The position numbers and the translations under genes were made by a program. DNA of 64,000 nucleotides from Undaria pinnatifida (lineage: Eukaryota; Sar; Phaeophyceae; Laminariales; Alariaceae). Shown one piece after another: positions 33,101-45,100 of the stretch; within the stretch, counting starts at the first letter, position 1; each line of letters begins with the position of its first letter. The notes under the pieces are model-generated. The model made no database searches and was not told the origin of the DNA. It worked only from the letters and a program-made list of their open reading frames with translations. The stretch covers positions 12,231,344-12,295,343 of the forward strand of contig JABAKD010000019.1 in NCBI GenBank assembly GCA_012845835.1. Direction: 5' to 3'.

Positions 33101-36100
33101 AAGGTGCGCCCCTACCACCGTAACAGGTGTCTATCGCACCTCGTACGTCATGTCGTCGCTGGTGGTGAGCTTGGCAGATAACGCGCGCTCGAAACGCGCG
33201 TCCTTGTAGCAGCCCAGGTATCTGGTGCCGTCTGGAATTTCCTGAGGAATTGCGCTGCCGTACTTGTACAGGGACATGGCATAGTAGCCTCCGCATGTTA
33301 GCTCATCATCACCGCTGCAAGGGTAGTCGCACGTGGCTGCGCCGTGTCTGGCGACGTCACTGTCTGTGCTCCCCCCGCACCAGCACTAAAACGGCAGCGA
33401 AGTATTAATTAAGGGGGTTAGAGGGAAACCAACTCATCGTTGTTCCGGGTAGCGGATCACATATACGTGGTCAGACGGACGCGGTTTCACCCAATCGACT
33501 GATTCTACGATAGCCTCCCCCAAAACCAAGGATTTTCTTTAACGAACGTTTCATGGCTGCTCGACACAAGGAAGGATACAATTGAAAACAAAGTATCCAT
33601 ATATTTTCTTGTGTGCAAAGGCCTATCGATCGATGACGTCGGGGTGTCGAGGGATACCGTATTTCAGGAGATACGATCGGGAGCCGGTTTTGAAACCGGT
33701 GGTTTCGTTGAAGAAAAGTTTGGGGGGGCTACGGTAGAACGACTCAAATCATTCCGTCACCAATGCTCTAGCACAGTGCACACTTACATAATTCGTTTGC
33801 AAAAGATAGAAGGTGCAACCACTGCCAAACGCAGTACGCATAACTGTACAAACACAAGATGTCTTCTAGCGATATTTTATACGTAGTATTTGCTGATTTG
33901 ATGAATTGAGGAACCCCGTCTGTCAGATATACGTTTGGTCAAAATGTACTATACATATCGTAGCACACGTCGAGAGTAGGGACCAAGGCCCTTGGGCTCC
34001 AATTCCGTGGTGTAACATGGTGAACCAAGGGAGAAAACGAGTAAAACATTGGTCCCTTTACAGCGTCGGTTGAGCACCCGCTATTGTGACTATGAAATTG
34101 CTTGCCATATCGGAACAAACTGCATGATTAGTATGTGAAGTAGTGTCGGCTGCCGCTATGGTGGCGCCATTTCCAGTGGGTACGTACCGGTACTATGTAG
34201 CGACCACTGCTGTAGGCAGATTTCCAATCGACGCGTGCTACGATGGTGTTTTAGCCAAACCTTTTCTGACAGCCGGGGCTCCTTGAGTAGGAACTACCAA
34301 ATGTAGTTGGGACATCATTTGTGTTTGTCGATTTTGTTCGCTATGCACAGGCTTTTCATCGAGTCGCACTTTTGGTTTTGGTTAAAGTCCGTATAGAGCT
34401 CGACAAGCGAGGAGCCTCTGAGAAATTGCGCACCCTTACCGTAGCTGCGTCAGCGGAAATGTCGTAGCCCCTTGCGCCACGAGACTCCCACGGAAGCACC
34501 ATGAAAGTACCATGGAGCTTCCGTGGAAGTCCCACGGATGTCCCATGGATGCCCCGTGGGAGTTCCATGGAAGAATCACGGAAGCACAAGTACCATGGGA
34601 AGGTACGCATCAAGTATACACCTCTGAACACGACACAATCAAGCGTTTGGGATGCCCGATCAGAAGTCCAACGGAATCCCACCGAAGACCCACGGGCCGT
34701 GGGACTCCCACGGAATCACCATGGACTTCCCACGGAGATGTTTTCCATCGAAATCCCATTGCTTAACTATGGAAGCATGGGTCCCAGGGAAAATAAACCA
34801 CCAAGTGTAAACCTTGCATATGACACAAACAAGTGCTGTGAGGGCTCACATTCCTTCCGTACTGAACGCCGAAGTAGATTTCGCCGGCGCAGTAGTCGGA
34901 GCACATCTTTAGGTGAACATCACCGCAAGTAGACCATGTTCAGGCGTTGGACAGCAGCAGCAGCGACGCAGGCAGCGCAGGAGAGGAGGGCGGTAGCGTC
35001 AAGACAACATCGAAAATTACCGGGGGGTGTATGTTGGTTATTGCATCCATCATGGCGCGCCATGGTAGTCCCGATGGCGTGCGTCATGGCGTACCATGGC
35101 ACTGCCATGGGGCCGTGCCATGGCGGTGCCGTGGCGATGACGCGGGAGTCATGGCATTTCAAAGCGCATGGCACGGACCCATGACGTTGCAAGGGCGTTC
35201 ATGAGCTTTCACGAGCTTTCATGGTATTTCATAGCACTGCCATGGCAGTGTCATGGGTAGGGCCATGGGTTTCATTGCACCGACTTCCATTGCATGCCAT
35301 GAAAATTTTTGCGGCCCCACCATGAAAATGTCCCAAGGCGGTGCTGTGGGAGATCTATCTGTTAAGGTTATTAGTGGGGTATTAGTCCGTTTGACCACTT
35401 GCAACTGGTTAACCAATAGCTTACCCAAACTAAGCCTTATAACACTCTCCCCCCCTGAAACGGCGGAATAGCAGGTCGGCCGGTTATACGGGCGGACCTG
35501 TCAATATATCCAAGCCGTTTCATTTCCTGGGTATACCGGGGAGAGTATTTTTCAAGTTCGCCATGGGAAAATCTGAAAAAGTGTATTATGGTGGATGTGG
35601 GGATCGAACCCACGACCCAAAAACCCATGGTCCTGCCGACGACGCCATTTGTTAAGGTTATTAGTGGGGTATTAGTCCGTTTGACCACTTGCAACTGGTT
35701 AGCCAATAGCTTACCCAAACTAAGCCTTATAACATATCCCCATGGCACTGCCACGACACTGCCATCGTCGCGCTATGACACGCCTGCTCACCCTAGCCCT
35801 AGTCGTAGCCCCAAGCCCATGGCAGTGCATTCTTATGACCTGCCATGGCGGTGCTGCGACACATGCGACATGCCATGGCAGGCGGCAGTGCCACGTCAAT
35901 GTCATGGCAATGTCATGGCACTGCCATGAAGACCCACGGTAACGCTAAATAATGCGCACCGTTGGCGTTTACCTCGGGTGTCATGTTTGCGTTTTTGTAC
36001 TGGTTGTCCAGAACTCGATCGCCCTTCGCATCTTTGTAGCACCCGACGTACATGGTTCCCTCCGGACTGCCGTGGTCGGACACTCCGTTCGCGCTAGTTC

Positions 36101-39100
36101 TGATCACTCCGTTGGGTCCTTCGATGCTGATGTTTTTGTACTCCACCTCGGCATCTCCCACCTTGGAAAATAGAAAAATTAAAGTTGTGTTAGATAGTCT
36201 GGGAGCGCACGACAAACATAGAAATATGCACCACACGCCCGCCACCGCGTTGGAATCACCAACAAAGCTAGGACATCTGCAAGGTTTGCTTTCGTCAATC
36301 ACTTCGGGCTTAGTACAACCTCCTGTCTGCGTCTCGCAAAAGGTGGTAGTATCGCGTTATTAGGATTGTGGAATCGGTATTTTTTTTATTTTTTCTGTTT
36401 TAGGCCCTGCGATTCTGGTGTTCTTGTATTACACCTTGTCACCCCCCAACTTCAAAATTACTGTTATTGACAGGGCTTGTCGTAGCCCGATGGTGCGGTC
36501 CGCGCCGGGACGGGCCGATCTGAAAGTTGTCGTGGGCCGGGCTGGCCCGAAAATTTGTAAATGATGGGCCGGGCCGGGCCAAGAGTTTTGAAAATTTGAT
36601 AGGCCGGGCCAGGTAGGGCCGAGAACTTTGAAAATAAGATGGACCAGGCCGGGCCGGACGGAGAATTTACAAAAAGTGTGATAGGCCGAACCGGACCGGT
36701 TCGATAAGTTTGAAGATTGCATGGGCCGGGCCGGGCCGCGGTCCATTTTGTGTGAGCTTTATACGGGCCGCTTTTCGCTCAGCCCATGAGGCCGCCCACG
36801 TGTTTCCACGGGCCGGCCCAGGCCGCGACCCATGGTATGCGACGGCCCACGCGTTTTCGCTGGCCGCAGCTCATGATATTATCAGTGTACCCGAAAATGT
36901 AAATATTAAACAACTACGAACCGGGACACAATATTATAAAAAATGAAAATACACTCCAGCGTGAGATCGAAGATTTCGTCGAAACTCATCTTTGCAAGCT
37001 GTGTGTGATACTCCGATCGCGCGTATTACGAGTTGTGTGTCCTCATTAAGGATATAGGTCGGCGACTCCCCTTACAACTATATATAGTATATAGTCTAAT
37101 AATCAGAAGATAACAATTAATAGTACATGGGATACATCGTCAGCGCGTATCTTCTAGTACGGGGTAACACTTGGGCCGGCCCTTATAGAGCTTGTTTCTC
37201 ATGGGCCTCGCTACTAATGTCATGGGCCGGGCCGGAAATATTGAGAATGTCATGGTCCGAGGCGGGGACGGCTGTCCACGTTGAAAAAGTGATGAGCCGG
37301 GCCAGACCGGGCCGAGAAAGATTGAAATTCGATGGGTCGGGACGGGACACGGCCCATTGTGTGAAAATTTGACTGACCGGGCCAGGCCGCGGCTCATCCT
37401 TTAAATTTTGGTGGGCCGGGCCGGGCCGCGGCTCACCGATTACAAAATTGATGAGCCGGGCCGGGCCGCGGCCGACTACATGCACAAATATTGGGCCGGA
37501 CTGAGTCAGCCGGCCCGGCGCGGGCCAACCCCAGGCCGGCCCACCAGCGTCGGCCCATGACAACCCCTGGTTGTTGATAGATAGAACATTCACAAAAATA
37601 AAGCCAATTCACAGCTGACGCATCAGTTTTCTTTTTAGCCGCCGTATCATAGCATTCACAAGGAATGTGTACGTACACAATGATGACCCCGTTAGGCCAT
37701 TCGATGATGTTCTTGTACTCAACCTCGCCACCCCCCACCGTAGAGCGTAGAGTCATCTCACGCTATTAATAGATGTGACAAATATACTACAATGGCAAAA
37801 CTGTCGTGGTTCCACGCTTGAGGAAGTCAACCGTACTACTGAGGTCAGAAACATCCGTTAACCCAATAAATGCAACCCACCTACTGCTGCTACTACTACT
37901 ACCACTACCAATACCACCACCTTGGGATGGCTCCGTAATGTTATCGATAGATAGCTGCACCACAAAAGACAGTCGAACCGGCAGCTAATATACATACATA
38001 CATACCGTTCCCGTCGAGTGTAGGAGTAATTACAGCAGTGTTTTTTTTGTAATGCAGGGTCGCCCGCTACAGTGCCTGAGAAATTGCCTGGCGCCTTCAT
38101 GGGAAAAATCAGTATTGATAATATACTAGTAGTAGTAATGCCGGTTGCAGCTATATTGCCGGCCTTCCCGGCCGGCACATGCCGGCACTATGGAGGGACC
38201 AGCACCGTAATGCCTTTCCAGGTTCTGCACGTAAATGTACTGATGTGTTTGTAATTGTTTGAAACAGACGCCCGCTACGATAGAGGTGGCACTGTGTGGC
38301 CATTGTTTTTCTGAATGGCAGAGCTCCTGAACTTATTAGCCCGACACGGTCGAAAAATGCCACGATTCTTTTTTTGAAATGTGGATTTCTTGTATACCTA
38401 GGCCAAGGAAGGGTTGGCCCATCGGGTTGGACTTTGAGTTAGTTGGTTCGAAATCGTTTTTTTTGTGTGTGAGGAAATAATATTACTATTAGTACTAATA
38501 GTACAAGTAGTGCTAATAGTACTGATAGTACTAATAGTACTAAAAGTACTAATAGTACTAATAATATTAATAGTATCAACAGTAGTATACAGCACCAGGA
38601 AAACAGTGGCTGGTGTCCTTGTACCGTGTAGTCTGTGTCAACACGTCTTGGCGCAGCGCAAGAAACTCCACGCGTAGAACGTCTTACTTCATCGGCCATC
38701 GGTTTATTACAAGCATACAAACATCAACAGTGCACAGCTAAAAAGACGGCCGTTTTTTCTTTCGCCATCGCGGTCTTTCTGCAGACTGTGCTTATCCGTG
38801 CCGTCTTTGGGGTGTGGTATACATAGTGTTGTAAAACTCGGACAAAAGCTATTTGGAGTGTGGAAAAGCCCGAATATACCTAGCCCGAACATACCTTATT
38901 TGGAGTGCGGTATAGCCCGAACGTACGTTTTTGGGAACGTAGTATGGCCCGAACACATATTCTTCGGAGGAGTGGGGTATAGCCCGAACATACCTGAACT
39001 TAATTGGAGTGCTGTAGTCTACAGCCCGAACATACCTTGTTTGCGGTGTGGTACAGCCCGAGCTTAAGCCGCATCATGTCGGCGTTGTTGTTCCATGCCA

Positions 39101-42100
39101 CAGGCTTGACGCTGGACGGCCACACGGCTGTGCCCTCCACGGCACCGGAAAGAGTCACCTTCCACAGCATTCACAGCGCGAAGAGATTGGGTTAGGTGTA
39201 CACAGACTTAGCAACCAGGTGGGCACGTGATGATGCATAAGTGAGTAGGGATACACAATAACCACTGATATATAGAAACCAGCGCGAACGGCTAGTTCAA
39301 TTGTTACAGTGCGCCTCTCTCACAACATGCACAAACATGTGTGATAGGTGTACTATAAAATACGCTTGGGTATGTGTCTATATAGACTGTAGGCTTTATT
39401 GTTTATCGTGGGTTTTGCTTGCTATGGCCCCTCGATCGCTCAAAGGCAGGCGAAGACAACGAACCGCGACATAGCTCTGCCCATGATGTAGCAGACGCAT
39501 AGATAGTGCGATAGCGTCGCACTTGATGTTTTGAGACTGGGACTACATGGGTAGCTTCGAAATTTATCCAAAAAGCAGTATTTGGGAAGAGCATATACTG
39601 TATACCAGTATGAAGTTATTATCCAGATGACAACCCCACGGACTAGGCTGGGAATTTAATGAATAAACCACTACAAATTATCAATGGGATTCGAAGGTAC
39701 TCTCCGTTAAGGGATCCCCTCAGTCAGAAACGCATCAGCCGAAAACTCTAACCCCTGTCCGATGAGTCCATTGGTACGATGGTCGAGCCAAAACAGGCTT
39801 ACAGAAGGGCACTCACGGTGTACAAGCAGGTAACTATGTCCATCTATCTAGACATATGATCGGCTTGCCGTGAAGAAACTACCTGAAAGTGCCAGGAAGG
39901 CACCACTAATCGTGAAGTGCCCTACAAAAACATCCCTATTGTGTTTGTAGAACCCGACCGAAATACGGTTACACGCATACCTCAACATCGAGTGCGAGGA
40001 GACCATCCCTAACAATCCCTAACGTGGCATGCGTCGGCACTGCACCTGCATGGACTTTCCGAACGTCGTCTCGACGACCACGTTCACCCACTCCCCCGTC
40101 GCCTCTTCCCAAGAAAGCGGCTCATCCAGAGCCAAAATCTTGTCCGATTCCAGATTGGAAAACCAAACGTTAATTCCGTCGTTGGTGGCCACAAGCGCGA
40201 ATATCGGATCTCCTGACAGCTGGTACCCGCCAGAAGAACCCTTCAGCTGGCCGAACCGCGTCGAGTACGTGGCCACGCGCATGCCTTCCTTGGCTTTAAA
40301 GCTGTACTTGAAGACGTAGGACTCTCCTCTTTCGAAGTTGAAGCCCTCGGGACCGTTCTGAACCACGATCTCGGCGCGCTCTTTCGATTTCGGGACGATG
40401 AACCTTGGTCCGGCCACGCAAGCAGTGAGCAAAGGGCGCACGAAGAGATGCCCGTCAAAACCCGACGCCTGCTACGATAGGGATTCGAAGAGTTTTCTGA
40501 CCACATCGTATTTCCGACTGAAACGGGGATGCTTAACTAAAGGTACTAAATCAACTGGTGGCAAAACACTTCGTACTCCCCAATGTCCCAATATCGCTGG
40601 GATGCCATTTGGATACTTTACAATGTTACATCCGCCGCATATACCTAGGCGGTGGGATTGTTCATTGGGTTAAGCGTACATTTATTGTATTATCAAGGTT
40701 GGTGCCTTGGTGAGGTAGATAGCTCCTCGCCTGGGGAGCCTCAGCATATTGCCGCGCCGACCCTTCCGCGCGATTGCTTGAGGACACATACTTGCCACCG
40801 TGGCTCGGGACACTTCACACTATGGGTTGAGGAAACGGCACGCTGTAGCTTGAGAACACTTGGCACCATAGCTCGGGGATAACTCACACTACGTCATGAG
40901 GAAACTTGACACTGTGGCTTGATGAAACTTGACACCATTGACTTGAGGACACTTGACACTACATGGTTTCGGGACACTTCACCCTATATGGCTTAATCCT
41001 TTTGAACGGCACACATGAGTTTTGGGAACAACCTACTTGAAATGAGTGTGACATTTGCTTGCAGTGGTAAACGGGGAAATGACACCGACTTTCACACCTG
41101 GAGCACGGCTCGAACGAAGTCCCGGTATCACAGCTCAGAAGAGTCCCCCCTCGTGCTTCTACTTCTGTAAGAGCACCGGGGCCGAGAACACACTCCCAAT
41201 CGATCGCGTGCCCGTCGAGCTCTTCGCACGTGATATCTATCTTCTCGCATTCTCCCTTGTTCAGAAAAAAATAAGACGGATTACAGGGGACAACACGTGG
41301 TGAAATGAGAGAAGGAAAGAAGGAGGTACATATGGAGAGGGGGGACGAAGGCGGGGAGGGAGGGAGGGAGAGAGGGAGGGAGGGAGGGAGGAAGGGAGGG
41401 AGGGAGGGAGGAAGGGAGGGAGGGAGGGAGGGAGGGAGGGAGGGAGGGGGGGGGGGAAGGAGGGAGGAAGGGGGGGAGGGCGAGAGACTGGTAGAATGCA
41501 GAAACAAGGAGGCATTTTGACATTCTGAAGAGGAGGTCTCAACAGCTGGCTTGTCTGGTCGTTGAAGGCGAAGCAACTTCCTAGAGGAGCAAGCTCATAT
41601 TTGCAACACGATCTTCACACACCTATCGTAGCATGCGTCCTCAAATGCTTCTCACCGTTCCAGGATCGATCGTGCATGTGTCTGTTGCGTCGACAGGGCT
41701 GGTCCTGATTATGCCCATCGGCCCCTCAATGGAAATGTCACGATACTCCACTTCACCGTCGGCCACCTGCAGGCAGTTCGAGCAAGGCGGGGGAAGATTG
41801 TACCAATCGTAAATGATTATCAATTTTGACGTTGGATACTAGGATCAGCCCTCCTGGTAGGCTAGTGTGGATGCATAGTCCAATCCGACAGAGTTTCACA
41901 TGGTGAGAGAGCACCCGGGGCCGCGTTCGGCCCTAACGACGAACTTGCACTAGTCAATGCAGTCAACGTATCAAGAAAATTTCGGGCGAAACTGCAGTGG
42001 TTGCAATGTAACGTGCAACTGTACTGGTGTTAAGACTCTCGTGAAGACATGGCACCAGGATTCAGTCTAGAGCCGATGACGCTGGCAAAAATAATAGAGG

Positions 42101-45100
42101 ATGTGGGTCACATGGTGCGCGTGAGGTGGTTTAGAATGAAATGCGCACGCTAGTACCGGGTCGTGACCGAGATGTCTGTTTTGAACCGATGCCATGCGTG
42201 AGTTGGGCATGGGGGGTCAGTCTGCGCCAGAACGTAATACGCTAATGTGTGGTAACTAGCCGGGGCAGTACCAACAGACGGTCAAATACGTCAAAAGCGT
42301 TCGAGCTGCCGGAAGGCTCTTCGTCGCAGATATGAAATTCTAGGGGATATGTTCTCGACATGAGAGCACCTTCCTGTGCTTCTGGCAATTCCTAAAATCG
42401 AACGACAGCACACACCTAGCGTTTTGTCAACGCTACCCAAACAACAACAAAAGCCCAAATCACATTTGTCACTGTCAATCGATGTGTCCTCCCGTCTCGT
42501 GTCCACCCGTCGGGTATTGGTATGTATTATTGTACATGCATGCCCGTCCGCAACGCGCTTGGTGCCTTGTCTCAATTTACCGCGTGCCTGTTTCAACAAA
42601 CGGCAATGTGATAACACGTGTGGCTGAGGTTCTTCTCCTGCACAAACGGAAGAAATCTTCAGCAACAACAGCACCACCACCATCATCATAGCTTGGAAGT
42701 GCTCCACCGTCTCTCTCCAAAGCCTCGATGCATCGAGGTTTGACGGTGCAGAGGAGATATGGTCTGAAAGTGTGCCACCCTCTCCAAAAAACTCCAGACA
42801 TCGAGGTGTAATGATGCTGAGGAGCCACGGCCTGAAAGTGGTCCGCCCTCTTTCTCCAGATAACTCGAGGTGCTGACGCGTAATGGTTCTGAGGAGATAT
42901 AGCCTCGGAGTGCTCCACCCTTTCTCTGCAAAGAACTCTTGACGCCGAGGTAGGTCAGTCTTCTTAAAAATTTCCGTCCTTGGTCTACTTGTTGGCCGGG
43001 GGCTCCGCATCGTTCTAACTTGGTGAACCCAAGGAGATGGATTGATTCACGCTCTCTGCGTATCCCACCCCAAAAAATCTGTGATAAAAAATGGAGGTGC
43101 AGCCCGATCCCGTGGCCTAGGTACGGAGCACATGATATCCCAAGCACAAAACATCTGACGATATTGGTTAACTCCTCGGTTGAAGACACCACGCCAGTCC
43201 GATTTATTTATGACCAAGTGTAGTGCTATTCTTCCTTCTCGTAGCACGCATTTGGCACCGGTTTACCCATGTAGCTGCCTGCTATGAAGCGGGCGCGCGA
43301 GCGAACGTTGCGTTTAGGTCACGGCACTCACATTGTGGATCGAGTGGTAGAGCCCCAATTTCATCCGGACCATCTCCGAGTCTCGGTGCCATGCGACAGG
43401 CTTGAGGTCCCTAGGCCAGACGGCCTTGCCACTCACCGGCCCTGAAACGTTAACCTTTTCGCATAGGCGGACGGGGCCGGGGGGTGCGTGACAATAATGG
43501 TTAGAAGTGAACGTTTATAAATATATCTGGTATGCGGGAGGAGTGTGTGTGCACGCAACAGGTGTTTGCAGAGCTGTGACCTTTTTCACGCAACGGTAAC
43601 AGCGGTAAGGGCGAGGGATCCAGACTACGGTCGGAGGGGGTACTCCCATTCTCCCTACTGGGTGTGTATCACACGAACGAGTGACTCCGTCGTTGTACCG
43701 CAAGGAAGGGGAAAAAAAAAAATTCAAGTCGATTTTTTTAGCGCAGCTTAGCTCACCATTCCATTGCGGATTCACATCGAAAGTCTATGTCAGCAACACG
43801 AAAACGTGAGAAGACCGCAAAAGGAGCAGGGGGGCTGTCACCCCCGCGACTGACCCCGAGCCACTGCAAAAAACGCCTCTTTATCATAGCCTTGGTCTAG
43901 TGTTTTTTTTTAACTAAAAATAGTGTTGGCCGTTCGTTCGAGTTAATCATTGTACCTCTTATGACACTAGTGTCTAAGGCTTTTACGCCACATACAGAAA
44001 CTCGAGTCATACGGCATAGAGCTTTGTTGGCGGTCTGTTTTTGTCCCATATATAGGGCGGGAGTGCACGCGAAGGTTGTTGTTCACCGTATGGTGCCGTT
44101 GGTGGTCTGATCATGCCGCGCTCTGGTGCCTCACCACATGACCTCTTTCGACTTGCGCTTTGTCCATTGCAAACCCCCAATGCCAAATTGCTGATGGGCA
44201 CAATTTTTTCTTCCCTCTCCTTGTATACAAGCAGCCGGTCATTCGTCTCCTAGAATCTTCAGTTAAGTTTTGGGACGTTGGTTGATATACAGTAATGCCA
44301 TCAGGCCGGGTGGTGCTAAATGTCTCGCATTTAAAATATACCCAAGCCCGTTCAAAACCGTTCTCAACCCGCCCTCCCCAACTAAACAGTAAACGTACGA
44401 CGGTGGTGCAGTTTGCTCGGGTGAATCGGCCTTCGTGCGCTGATTGGGGGGATGCCATTCTGCCTTCGATTCGCTGTTCACGGAGAAGCGAACGATGCTC
44501 CCTACATTTTACGGCTACATGGGCTCTCACGTCGGAGCACACATCTAAAACACAAGCGCGCAGACCATCGGTGACGAGATGTTTGTGCTGACTGGTGTTT
44601 CACGTCTATATGTGCAGGTCGGTTGTCACCGACGCATGCGGTAGAGGTGCTCCTGATGTAAGGTTTCAGCGGCTCCTTGCTTGATTGAGGGGATCTATGC
44701 TCAATTGTAGACATAAGCCCATGGCCTAGGTGTATCTACCTATACTTTGAAGTAGACACATTTACATTGTAGGGTAGGGGTAGGGTAGGGGTAGAGAAGG
44801 GTAGATGAAGGGTAGGGTAGGGTAGGGCAGGGTTAGGGTAGGGTAGGGGTAGGGTAGGGGTAGGGTAGGGGTAGGGTAGGGGTAGGGTAGGGTAAGGTAG
44901 AGGTAGGGTACCCCCTTTTTCTGACCACCAATAGATTTGAGCTATCATGCTACCATGTTCGCACGAGTGACTGTATCGTACCTCACCGACGAAAAGACTT
45001 TACGCGATATGCTTGACGCATCGTGGCTAATTATTGCGTTGCGGGCTTCACACCGCGAAAAAAAAAGGACGAAAAAGCTTAAGACCGCAAAGGAAAAGGG

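Noticed and set aside
34856-34905. Plus-strand frames over exon 12 and similar shadows over other exons
   Set aside because: The minus-strand reading matches WSC and has correct splice sites; the plus-strand frames do not.
35585-35625. tRNA gene on the minus strand
   Set aside because: Only the T arm and acceptor 3' half are present. No matching 5' acceptor or D arm, and it recurs inside a repeat family.
41261-41576. Ser/Pro-rich minus-strand frames
   Set aside because: Product of the GGGA microsatellite. Only the last part of one of them (41098-41255) is a real exon.
42291-43010. 239-codon minus-strand frame
   Set aside because: Most of it is explained by the 63-bp minisatellite, and it has no recognisable domain.
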